A stretch of DNA of 5,819 nucleotides from Betaproteobacteria bacterium (GTDB lineage: Bacteria > Pseudomonadota > Gammaproteobacteria > Burkholderiales > Burkholderiaceae_C). The position numbers and the translations under genes were made by a program. A model generated the notes under the pieces. It saw only the letters and a list, made by a program, of their open reading frames with translations. It ran no database searches and was not told where the DNA came from. The DNA is taken from positions 1-5,819 of the forward strand of contig RFNL01000288.1 in NCBI GenBank assembly GCA_009927195.1, written 5' to 3'. Positions 1-5,819 of this stretch are shown here, piece after piece; position 1 is the first letter of the stretch, and the number at the start of each line of letters is the position of its first letter.

Positions 1-1
1 A

Positions 2-766
2 TCGCGCGCTGAGTTGGCTGCGCAGTGGCTTGCGCAAGGCCTGGTGTCCCAACCGGTGGGGCAGTTTGGCTTGAGGCTGGACAAACCTTTGCCGGTTGAG
101 CAAATACCTGGGTTTGAAGCTGGTTTGTGCTCCGTGCAAGATGCTGGCGCGCAAATGGCTGCGCCTTTGTTGTTGGATGCAATGCCCGGGCGTGGTGCAG
201 ACAGCCGCATATTGGATGCATGTGCAGCGCCTGGCGGGAAAACAGCCCACTTATTGGAACTGGCAGATGCGCAACTGGTGGCCTTGGACATTGATTCCTC
301 ACGCTGTGAACGAATCACCAGCAACTTGCAACGACTGGGATTGTCGGCGCAGGTGATGGCCGAAGATGCCTTAGAGACCCGGGCCTGGTGGGATGGACGG
401 GCGTTTGATGGCATCTTGCTCGATGCGCCTTGCACGGCCTCGGGCATAGTTAGACGGCATCCCGATGTGCTGTGGTTGCGCCGAGCCAGTGATGTGGCTC
501 AATTGGCACAACTGCAGCAAAACCTGTTGCATGCCCTTTGGCCCTTGCTCAAACCCGGCGGCGTGATGCTTTATTGCACCTGTTCGGTTTTCAAGCAAGA
601 AGGAGAGGCGCAGGTCAAAGCGTTTCTTCAACACAACACCCAAGCCCATGGTTTGCCTTGTGCAGGGCATCTCTTGCCGCAAAATGGCGGCCTGAGTACC
701 GCTGTCACTGACAATCAGCCCAGTGATCACGATGGCTTTTTCTACGCACTCCTGCAAAAAAACTAG
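2..766 (+). CDS. rsmB: 16S rRNA (cytosine-967-C5)-methyltransferase RsmB, C-terminal part (5' end outside window)
   Basis: The product is an S-adenosylmethionine-dependent RNA methyltransferase of the RsmB/Sun (NOL1/NOP2/Fmu) family, which methylates C5 of a cytosine in 16S rRNA (C967 in E. coli). The frame is open to the window edge and ends at TAG 764-766, giving 254 residues against roughly 430 for the full protein, so the N-terminal NusB-like RNA-binding domain is missing here. Visible motifs, in fragment numbering: PGF and SVQDAGAQ (residues 37-51), the SAM-binding loop DACAAPGGK (72-80), the acidic LDID (95-98), motif IV DAPCTASG with its PC cysteine (C144), RRHPDVLWLRR (151-161), and motif VI YCTCS with the presumed catalytic cysteine C194. 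The C-terminal DGFFYALL is typical of the family. An internal TTG at 14 is not the real start, because homology continues upstream. It is followed 10 bases later by the DUF4390 gene, probably in the same transcript. Confidence 0.95.
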   Translation, partial: SRAELAAQWLAQGLVSQPVGQFGLRLDKPLPVEQIPGFEAGLCSVQDAGAQMAAPLLLDAMPGRGADSRILDACAAPGGKTAHLLELADAQLVALDIDSSRCERITSNLQRLGLSAQVMAEDALETRAWWDGRAFDGILLDAPCTASGIVRRHPDVLWLRRASDVAQLAQLQQNLLHALWPLLKPGGVMLYCTCSVFKQEGEAQVKAFLQHNTQAHGLPCAGHLLPQNGGLSTAVTDNQPSDHDGFFYALLQKN

Positions 767-776
767 AACCGAACGC

Positions 777-1391
777 ATGTCCCATGGAAAGGACATTTGT
801 GCGTGGTTGCGAGCCTGCTTTTTGGTGTTCGCTTTGGGTTTTTCCGTGTTTGGGGCTTGGGCCCAAAACCAGGTGAGCATCACGGCTTTCCAAGTAGAGC
901 GGGAAGAAGATGCTTACCAACTGTCAGCGCAATTCGATATGGAGCTGTCCTCAGCGGTTCAAGAGGCCTTGCTCAAAGGCATAGCCGTGCACTTTGTATT
1001 TGATGCAAAGGTCTATCGAGAACGCTGGTATTGGTCGGACAAACTCGTGGCGACTGTTCAGCGCCATGTCCGAATCAGTTACCAACCCTTGACGCGACGC
1101 TGGCGTGTGCAAATTGCCGCACAACCCATTGTGCAAAGTGGCTTGGGCATGTCTTTGATGCAAAGCTATGACAGTTTGGAGGAAGTGATGTCGAATTTGC
1201 GGCGCCTGACGCGCTGGAAGATTGCCAACACAGCCCAAATCGATGCAGGCGCTGGGCATCGATTGGAATTTGGTTTTTATCTGGACCTGAGCCAGTTACC
1301 CAGGCCACTTCAAATGGGTGCCACGGGGCAACCCGAATGGGAATTGGCGATCAGCAAAAGTTCTCGTCTGGTCACAGATGCAGCCCGATGA
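777..1391 (+). CDS. DUF4390 domain-containing exported protein
   Basis: This is a 204-residue protein recognised as DUF4390, a family of unknown function usually encoded between rsmB and an ntrY-like kinase in Betaproteobacteria. Residues 1-29 look like a Sec signal peptide: a short N-region with K5 and R12, a hydrophobic core at about 13-27, and an AWA-Q cleavage site after residue 29. The mature part is therefore likely periplasmic. Family-like motifs are RERWYWSD (81-88), SYQPLTRRWRV (101-111) and LDLSQLPRPLQ (169-179). The ATG at 777 is preferred because it puts the signal peptide at the very N-terminus. In-frame GTG 723 and ATG 732 would add 18 or 15 polar residues and overlap rsmB. None of these starts has a clear Shine-Dalgarno sequence, so the start is uncertain. 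The stop overlaps the kinase start (ATGA, 1388-1391), which suggests translational coupling and a possible role beside the sensor's periplasmic domain. That role is inference only. Confidence 0.88.
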   Translation: MSHGKDICAWLRACFLVFALGFSVFGAWAQNQVSITAFQVEREEDAYQLSAQFDMELSSAVQEALLKGIAVHFVFDAKVYRERWYWSDKLVATVQRHVRISYQPLTRRWRVQIAAQPIVQSGLGMSLMQSYDSLEEVMSNLRRLTRWKIANTAQIDAGAGHRLEFGFYLDLSQLPRPLQMGATGQPEWELAISKSSRLVTDAAR

Positions 1392-3655
1392 GTGAGCGAG
1401 TTGGTACGCGCAAATCCACTTGGCGCTGGCTATGGGCCATTGGCGTGGCGGTCGTTGTGGCACTCGGCCTGGTGTTGTTGTTCTTGTTAACCCTCGCCGC
1501 TGACAACCAGGTCTTGTATGAGCGAAATTACGATGCCTTGCTGATGCTCAATGCCTTGGTGGCCTTGGTGTTGCTGAGCGTCATTGGTTGGACTTTTATC
1601 CGGTTGCTGGTCCGTTGGCGCAGTCGCAAATTTGGCTCGCGGCTATTGGCCAAGTTGGCCATGATTTTTGCCTTGGTGGGCATGTTGCCGGGGGTATTGA
1701 TTTATGCGGTGTCATACCAATTTGTGTCCCGCTCGATTGAGAGTTGGTTTGATGTGCAGGTCGAGGGCGCTTTAGAGGCTGGACTCAACCTCGGGCGAAC
1801 CAGTTTGGATACTTTGGCCAGCGAGTTGAGCAGCAAAACGCGCGTGGCTGCAGGTCAGTTGAGCGATGTTCGCAGTGTCAGCGCTGGCTTGGCCTTGGAG
1901 CGTTTGCGCGATCAATTAGGAGCGGATGATATTATTTTGTGGAGTTCCTCAGGGCAACCGTTGGCCAGCGCGGGTGCATCTTTGTTTCAACTTCATCCGG
2001 AGCGACCTGCAAGCGCGCAGTTGCGGCAGTTGCGCAGCCAAGGCGTTATTTTTCAATTGGAAGGTTTGGAAGATGGGGTTGCAGGCAAGAGCCAACGCGC
2101 CAGAGTCAAGGTGTTGGCCTTGGTTGCGGCACCCGGATTGGGCTTGTTGGACGAGAGCCGCATTCTGCAAGTGACACAAACTTTGCCGCCCAATTTGGTC
2201 AGCAATGCTTTGGCGGTGGAACTGGCTTATCGAGAGTATCAGGAACGCGCATTGGCGCGCCAGGGACTGCGCCGGATGTATATCGGCACCTTGACCCTGA
2301 CATTGTTTTTGGCGGTTTTCGGTGCGGTGCTGTTGGCGGTTTTGCTGGGCAACCAATTGGCCAGGCCATTGTTGTTGTTGGCCGAGGGGGTGCGTGAAGT
2401 GGCTGAGGGCGACCTCAGCCCCAAAGCGGTTTTTGAAAGCCGTGACGAACTCAGTGAATTAACCCGCTCATTTGCTCAAATGACGGCCCAGTTGGCGCAA
2501 GCGCGCAATGCATTGGACGACAGCATGGAACAGGTCGATCTGGCGCGGGCCAACCTGCAGGCCATTTTGGACAACATGAGTGCTGGCGTGATCGTTTTGA
2601 ACGAATCCGGCGTGGTCATTTCTTCCAATCCAGGCGCAACGCGCATTTTGCGCGTGCCCTTGGCAGCTTACGAAGGCAAGCCACTTGGCGATGCGCCTGG
2701 CATGAGAGACCTTGCCGCTCAGGTTGAACTGGAGTTCTCAGGTTTTGTGGGCGAACGAAGCCAACATGGCTTGGACCACTGGCAACAATCGTTCGAACTT
2801 CCAAATGGACAGGCCGCGGTGCCCAGCCAAGGGCCCAGTTCTGGCCATCAAGGTGTGACCTTGGTGGTGCGCGGAGCGGTTTTGCCCAACCAAGCCCGTT
2901 TGTTGGTGTTTGACGATATCTCAGAAATTGTGTCAGCCCAGCGCGCACAAGCTTGGGGTGATGTGGCACGCCGCTTGGCCCATGAAATCAAAAATCCGCT
3001 GACCCCGATCCAGCTCTCGGCCGAGCGTCTGGAGATGAAACTCACTGGCAAGCTGGCTGACAGCGAGCAGGCCATTTTGGTCAAATCCATCAAAACCATA
3101 GTTGATCAAGTCGATGCCATGAAGCGCTTGGTCAATGAGTTTCGCGACTATGCGCGCTTGCCGGTGGCCGACCTCAAACCGCTGGACTTCAATGCCTTGG
3201 TCTTGGAGGTCCTCAGTTTGTATGGCGAAGAGACCGCTTCTGTGCCAGTGTTTACCGAACTCGACCCCGAATGTCCCCGGGTGATGGGCGACGCCTTGCA
3301 ACTGCGGCAAGTCATCCACAACCTGCTGCAAAATGCCCAGGATGCCACCCCAAGCCATAAAGCCCATTGGGGTGTGATCTTGCGCACCCAATGGGTGGCC
3401 ACATCTGGGCGAGTTCGATTCACCGTCATTGACCACGGCAACGGTTTTGCTGTGCATATTTTGCAGCGTGCCTTTGAGCCTTACATCACCACCAAAGTGC
3501 GTGGAACAGGTCTGGGTTTGGCGGTGGTCAAAAAAATTGCGGACGAACACGGCGCCAGGATTGACTTGAAAAATCGCGAGCTTGATGGTGTTGTGCAAGG
3601 GGCCCAAGTATCGTTATCATTCGAGACAGAATCTCCGCATCAGCTCATGATTTAG
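1388..3655 (+). CDS. ntrY: NtrY-like membrane sensor histidine kinase
   Basis: The 755-residue product is an inner-membrane two-component kinase of NtrY architecture. Hydrophobic segments lie at about 14-36, 51-74, 86-110 and 299-321, with an extracytoplasmic region of about 190 residues between the last two. A HAMP linker follows (about 322-374, with ARPLLLLAEGVREVAEGDL), then a PAS domain (about 387-510, starting ANLQAILDNMSAGVIVLN). The HisKA domain contains the H-box RRLAHEIKNPLTPIQLSAE with phosphoacceptor H532. The ATPase domain has an N-box around N645-N649 (IHNLLQNAQDA), G1 DHGNG (682-686), an F-box FEPYITTK (696-703) and G2 GTGLGLAVVKK (706-716). All residues needed for activity appear present. 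ATG 1388 is chosen because it overlaps the upstream stop by four bases. A start at 1337 in the same frame would lie well inside the DUF4390 gene. Known NtrY proteins respond to nitrogen or redox/oxygen status; the signal here cannot be read from sequence. The symbol is by family resemblance. Confidence 0.93.
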   Translation: MSERVGTRKSTWRWLWAIGVAVVVALGLVLLFLLTLAADNQVLYERNYDALLMLNALVALVLLSVIGWTFIRLLVRWRSRKFGSRLLAKLAMIFALVGMLPGVLIYAVSYQFVSRSIESWFDVQVEGALEAGLNLGRTSLDTLASELSSKTRVAAGQLSDVRSVSAGLALERLRDQLGADDIILWSSSGQPLASAGASLFQLHPERPASAQLRQLRSQGVIFQLEGLEDGVAGKSQRARVKVLALVAAPGLGLLDESRILQVTQTLPPNLVSNALAVELAYREYQERALARQGLRRMYIGTLTLTLFLAVFGAVLLAVLLGNQLARPLLLLAEGVREVAEGDLSPKAVFESRDELSELTRSFAQMTAQLAQARNALDDSMEQVDLARANLQAILDNMSAGVIVLNESGVVISSNPGATRILRVPLAAYEGKPLGDAPGMRDLAAQVELEFSGFVGERSQHGLDHWQQSFELPNGQAAVPSQGPSSGHQGVTLVVRGAVLPNQARLLVFDDISEIVSAQRAQAWGDVARRLAHEIKNPLTPIQLSAERLEMKLTGKLADSEQAILVKSIKTIVDQVDAMKRLVNEFRDYARLPVADLKPLDFNALVLEVLSLYGEETASVPVFTELDPECPRVMGDALQLRQVIHNLLQNAQDATPSHKAHWGVILRTQWVATSGRVRFTVIDHGNGFAVHILQRAFEPYITTKVRGTGLGLAVVKKIADEHGARIDLKNRELDGVVQGAQVSLSFETESPHQLMI

Positions 3656-3663
3656 CAGGCAAT

Positions 3664-4344
3664 ATGGCAAATATTTTGGTGGTGGACGACGAACTTGGTA
3701 TTCGTGAATTGCTTTTCGAGATCCTCAACGACGAGGGTCATCAAGTGGAACTGGCAGAAAATGCCGCTCAAGCCCGTGCAGCCAGGTTGGGAGGACGTCC
3801 TGATTTGGTACTGCTTGATATCTGGATGCCCGACACCGATGGTGTGACATTGTTGAAGGAGTGGGCGACCTCGGGCCTGCTCAACATGCCTGTGGTGATG
3901 ATGAGTGGTCACGCCACCATAGACACGGCGGTCGAAGCCACCCGCATCGGCGCGCAAGCCTTTTTGGAAAAGCCCATCACCCTGCAAAAACTGCTCAAAG
4001 CGGTGGAGGGTGCCTTGGCACGCAAGTCGCCTTCTCCACCTGTGACTGCCTTGCGCACACAAGCTGTGACGGTGTCATTGGCGGAGTTGGTGCCATCGAC
4101 CATGTCCATGGCGGAGCCTGTGCCCGTGGATATACCTGCCCATCATCAAAGTTTTGATCTGGATGTGCCGTTGCGTGAAGCCAGAGATGCATTCGAAAAG
4201 GCGTATTTTGAATTTCACCTCGCCAAGGAAAACGGGTCCATGACCCGGGTCGCCGAGAAAACGGGTTTAGAGCGCACCCATTTGTATCGAAAGCTCAAGC
4301 AGTTGGGCGTGGACTTGTCCAGAGGCAAGCGGCAAGCCAGTTGA
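3664..4344 (+). CDS. NtrX-like response regulator lacking the AAA+ domain (receiver + Fis-type HTH)
   Basis: This 226-residue response regulator starts 8 bases after the kinase stop and is almost certainly its partner. The receiver domain (about 1-120) has the acidic pair D8-D9, phosphoacceptor D52 (LVLLDIWMPDTDG), the switch S81 (MMSGHAT) and K103-P104 (FLEKPI), all typical of NtrC/NtrX receivers. Residues about 121-165 are a Pro/Val/Ser/Thr-rich linker. Residues about 168-219 form a Fis-type helix-turn-helix (AFEKAYFEFHL, then VAEKTGLERTHLYRKLKQLG), closest in feel to the NtrX C-terminus. Full NtrX/NtrC proteins are about 450-480 residues and carry a sigma54-interacting ATPase between these domains. 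It is absent here with no frame break, so the protein is not a degraded full-length gene within this window. It probably regulates sigma70-type promoters by binding DNA directly, as RegA/PrrA-type regulators do. That mode of action is inference. Only a weak Shine-Dalgarno-like AGCAGG precedes the ATG. Confidence 0.92.
   Translation: MANILVVDDELGIRELLFEILNDEGHQVELAENAAQARAARLGGRPDLVLLDIWMPDTDGVTLLKEWATSGLLNMPVVMMSGHATIDTAVEATRIGAQAFLEKPITLQKLLKAVEGALARKSPSPPVTALRTQAVTVSLAELVPSTMSMAEPVPVDIPAHHQSFDLDVPLREARDAFEKAYFEFHLAKENGSMTRVAEKTGLERTHLYRKLKQLGVDLSRGKRQAS
4079..4124 (+). repeat. Imperfect 16-base direct repeat within the regulator linker
   Basis: Two 16-base copies, at 4079-4094 and 4109-4124, match at 13 of 16 positions and are offset by exactly 30 bases, so they stay in frame. 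They give the peptide pair AELVP and AEPVP ten residues apart in the linker between the receiver and the helix-turn-helix. This looks like an old in-frame duplication in a low-constraint linker. Convergence on a Pro/Val-rich composition is the alternative. Confidence 0.5.
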
Positions 4345-4392
4345 AGTTCAATCAAGTGTTGGTGTGACGGCTATCGATTGGCCCCAATCACC

Positions 4393-4974
4393 TCACTGGC
4401 GAAGTTTGCGGGCCACCCATTGCGCCAAGCCTGTTGAGCGCACAGTCCACACAAACAACAACGCACCCACAATCACCCCCAGCAAATCACCTACAGCCAT
4501 GGCCACAAAGTCATGCAGTGGTTGGGGGGAGTCCGCATTCATGAATTGCCACAACAGAAAGTGCAAGCTCGGGTTGATCAAGGTGTATATGGTCGATAAC
4601 AAGAGTAAATCATTCAAATTGGACAATGCGACCGATCGACGACATACCCACACATAAAAACCATAGGCAGCAATGGCACTGCTGCAAGAGGCCAGAACAT
4701 TTAACCAAGCCAGGCCATTGAGGGTTTGGTTTGACAGGAGTATCAACTCTGCACCGCCCAAGCCCGTGGCAAAAGTGCCCCACAGAGGACCCAAGATCAA
4801 CAGATTGGCCAAGCGAATGAAAGAGGGCAAGTAAATCCATGAGATGTTTTGTGTGACTTCCCAAACCCCAAACACCCAAATATTCAACAGGTGCAAGGCC
4901 ATGTAAATGAATGAGCCCAGCAGCGCGAGCGGCAAAAGATGAAGCCAAGATGGTGATTGACGCGAAAAAAACAT
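4393..4974 (-). CDS. Polytopic membrane protein of unknown function, weakly MASE1-like
   Basis: This is a 193-residue, very hydrophobic protein on the minus strand, convergent with the response regulator gene (48-base gap). I do not recognise a named family with certainty. About five membrane segments can be read, at roughly 11-37, 52-75, 88-111, 122-145 and 155-178, with positively charged ends at CRR (111-113) and RKLRQ (189-193). The stretch YLPSFIRLANLLILGPLWG (48-66) and the later VGDLLGVIVGALLF (161-174) recall the W/LP...LLLG and GD.LGv...P.L patterns of MASE1 membrane sensor domains. MASE1 domains are longer and normally fused to a kinase or GGDEF output, which is absent here. ATG 4974 is the most upstream start in frame and has no good Shine-Dalgarno sequence. 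The gene stands alone, with the next minus-strand gene beyond the tRNA. It could be a free-standing sensor-like or transport-related membrane protein. The reading frame is fairly certain and the family is not. Confidence 0.75.
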   Translation of the reverse strand: MFFSRQSPSWLHLLPLALLGSFIYMALHLLNIWVFGVWEVTQNISWIYLPSFIRLANLLILGPLWGTFATGLGGAELILLSNQTLNGLAWLNVLASCSSAIAAYGFYVWVCRRSVALSNLNDLLLLSTIYTLINPSLHFLLWQFMNADSPQPLHDFVAMAVGDLLGVIVGALLFVWTVRSTGLAQWVARKLRQ

Positions 4975-4981
4975 GCTGCAT

Positions 4982-4995
4982 TATCTGGCCAGATA
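4982..4995. promoter_or_regulatory. Perfect 14-base palindrome upstream of the membrane protein gene
   Basis: The sequence TATCTGGCCAGATA is fully self-complementary and ends 8 bases upstream of the ATG of the minus-strand membrane protein gene. Its place and symmetry fit an operator for a dimeric regulator. On the minus strand, GATAAT (4985 to 4980) overlaps it and resembles a -10 box, although no convincing -35 box is present. If that box is used, the transcript would begin almost at the ATG. The binding protein is unknown. Confidence 0.4.
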
Positions 4996-5109
4996 GTGGG
5001 GTGTTCACATGACGCTAAACGGCTTGTTTCAGGACCACATGAAGTGGTTGATGAAGGTGAAAGTGGCCGCTTCACAGCCTTGGAAGCACACTGGGATCGC
5101 ATTGAGCGG

Positions 5110-5118
5110 TGTTACAAT
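5110..5118 (+). promoter_or_regulatory. Extended -10 promoter for tRNA-Phe
   Basis: TGTTACAAT combines the extended TG-n element (5110-5112) with the -10 hexamer TACAAT (5113-5118, five of six matching TATAAT). Spacing predicts a start at about 5124-5126, directly before the tRNA 5' end at 5127. No good -35 hexamer is found 16-18 bases upstream, which is common for extended -10 promoters. The bases between the -10 box and the tRNA (TTGCTGAC) are only moderately GC-rich. Confidence 0.6.
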
Positions 5119-5126
5119 TTGCTGAC

Positions 5127-5202
<76 letters not shown>

Positions 5203-5229
5203 TGATCACCAGGTGGCGCCAAATCATCT

Positions 5230-5263
5230 GATGGTGCTCTTAAACGAGCTGACTTTCACCATC
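5230..5263. other. Interrupted inverted repeat between tRNA-Phe and the rep-like gene
   Basis: GATGGTG (5230-5236) and CACCATC (5257-5263) are perfectly complementary over seven bases. Inside, GCTC-TTAAAC-GAGC can form a second stem that shares a base with the outer one, leaving a bulge on the 3' side. Only TTT follows on the plus strand and no T-run on the minus strand, so a role as an intrinsic terminator for either convergent unit is possible but weak. Confidence 0.25.
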
Positions 5264-5330
5264 TTTGCGTCAAGTATGAACATTAAAGTATCGTATATTT
5301 TTCTTGCTCGGTGGTGTTGCTGAGCATGTA

Positions 5331-5819
5331 TCAGTCGTGCGCGGCTTGGGCCGAGGCCTTTGCGGCAAACTCAGCGCGCAAGGCGCGCAATTTGGCCCTG
5401 GGGTCTTCTTTAACGGTGGCATCGTCCAAGCCCATTTCAGCGATGAAGCGGCTGGGTATCCCTGCCACCAAGTCGCGGCCTTTTTTGCGCTTGCGCGCCC
5501 AACTGACAGCCAATGTGTGCTGCGCACGGGTGATGCCCACATACATCAAGCGGCGCTCTTCTTGCAGGTGAATGGCCTGAGATTCCGTCAACACGCCCTC
5601 GACCACGGGCGTGTCTTGCCTGAAGGGCAACAAGCCCTCGTTGACGCCCACCAGCATCACATGGGGCCATTCCAAGCCCTTGGCGGCGTGCAGGGTGGAG
5701 AGCGTCACCACGTTTTGATCGCTGTCGCGTTCGCTCAGTGTTGACAGCAATGAAATGGTTTGCGCCACCTCCAGCAGGTTTTTGCGCTCAGACACCAAGC
5801 TGACCCCGGCCGCATCATC
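5331..5819 (-). CDS. rep: Rep-like ATP-dependent DNA helicase (UvrD/Rep superfamily 1A), C-terminal part
   Basis: This is the C-terminal 162 residues of a superfamily 1A 3'-5' DNA helicase. The start lies beyond the window end, and full Rep proteins are about 670 residues. Helicase motif V is read as TLHAAKGLEWPHVMLVG and motif VI as EERRLMYVGITRAQ, whose arginine contacts the ATP gamma-phosphate in this family. VGVNEGLLPF between them and the PSRFIAEM segment after them match Rep more than UvrD, as does the short basic-alanine tail ending KASAQAAHD, which resembles Rep's LKAMMAAK ending. UvrD and PcrA have a longer C-terminal extension with a Tudor-like region. The role is unwinding ahead of replication forks and displacing obstacles. 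The stop is TGA at 5333-5331. The gene reads toward the tRNA across a 128-base gap. The choice of Rep over UvrD is likely but rests on the C-terminus only. Confidence 0.9.
   Translation of the reverse strand, partial: DDAAGVSLVSERKNLLEVAQTISLLSTLSERDSDQNVVTLSTLHAAKGLEWPHVMLVGVNEGLLPFRQDTPVVEGVLTESQAIHLQEERRLMYVGITRAQHTLAVSWARKRKKGRDLVAGIPSRFIAEMGLDDATVKEDPRAKLRALRAEFAAKASAQAAHD

Noticed and set aside
371..883. Open minus-strand frame of 170 codons across the rsmB end and DUF4390 start
   Set aside because: It lies opposite two supported genes, has low-complexity, unfamiliar content and no motif.
2933..3607. Open frame of 224 codons on the minus strand opposite the kinase catalytic domains
   Set aside because: The plus strand encodes clear HisKA and HATPase motifs here. 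The antisense translation shows no recognisable domain and is a by-product of codon bias.
4376..4389. GATTGG-CC-CCAATC inverted repeat in the convergent gap as a terminator
   Set aside because: The stem is short, the loop is very tight and there is no T-run on either side, so it does not qualify as an intrinsic terminator.
4364..4657. Plus-strand frame of 97 codons opposite the membrane protein 3' end
   Set aside because: The translation is Thr/Asn/Lys-rich with no motif, while the minus-strand frame gives coherent membrane segments.
5265..5300. AT-rich patch downstream of the tRNA considered as a promoter
   Set aside because: No hexamer pair with acceptable spacing was found on either strand, and no gene start follows it.
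5305..5326. TGCTC...GAGCA inverted repeat next to a T-run, considered as a rep terminator
   Set aside because: Read on the minus strand the tract after the hairpin is A-rich. On the plus strand the T-run lies before the stem. The orientation is wrong for both.
5304..5744. Plus-strand frame of 146 codons opposite the helicase
   Set aside because: The minus strand has unmistakable helicase motifs V and VI, and the plus-strand frame is a shadow.

Overview
This 5.8 kb window is an ordinary-looking chromosomal segment from a betaproteobacterium, most likely of the order Burkholderiales and plausibly Comamonadaceae-like. The indications are the gene order rsmB - DUF4390 gene - ntrY-like kinase - short NtrX-like regulator, a Rep-type helicase, moderate GC content with frequent TTG leucine codons, and a tRNA-Phe of proteobacterial type. 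The genus assignment is an inference and was not tested by any search.

Layout. Positions 2-766 (+) hold the C-terminal 254 residues of the 16S rRNA m5C methyltransferase RsmB, cut by the window start. Positions 777-1391 (+) encode a secreted or periplasmic DUF4390 protein. Positions 1388-3655 (+) encode a 755-residue NtrY-like membrane histidine kinase (transmembrane segments, HAMP, PAS, HisKA, HATPase), whose ATG overlaps the previous stop as ATGA. Positions 3664-4344 (+) encode its likely partner, a 226-residue response regulator with an NtrX-type receiver and a Fis-type DNA-binding helix-turn-helix but no sigma54-activating AAA+ domain. The gaps between these four genes are -4 to 10 bases and no promoter is visible inside, so they probably form one transcription unit entered from upstream of the window.

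A convergent minus-strand gene (4393-4974) encodes a 193-residue polytopic membrane protein faintly resembling MASE1 sensor domains but lacking any output domain. A perfect 14-base palindrome lies just upstream of its start. Positions 4975-5126 are a divergent intergenic region with a good extended -10 promoter for the tRNA-Phe(GAA) gene at 5127-5202 (+). A 128-base gap with weak hairpins follows, then the C-terminal 162 residues of a Rep-like UvrD-family helicase on the minus strand (5331-5819), cut by the window end.

How the genes work together: the kinase probably senses an envelope or redox/nitrogen-related signal and phosphorylates the short regulator, which then binds DNA. Without an AAA+ domain the regulator cannot act as a classical sigma54 activator. 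The other genes are housekeeping (rRNA modification, tRNA, replication restart/helicase). I see no mobile element, CRISPR array or defence system. The points most worth a second look are the AAA+-less NtrX-like regulator with a duplicated linker, the palindrome, the C-A mismatch in the tRNA acceptor stem, and an untested small reading frame in the intergenic region.
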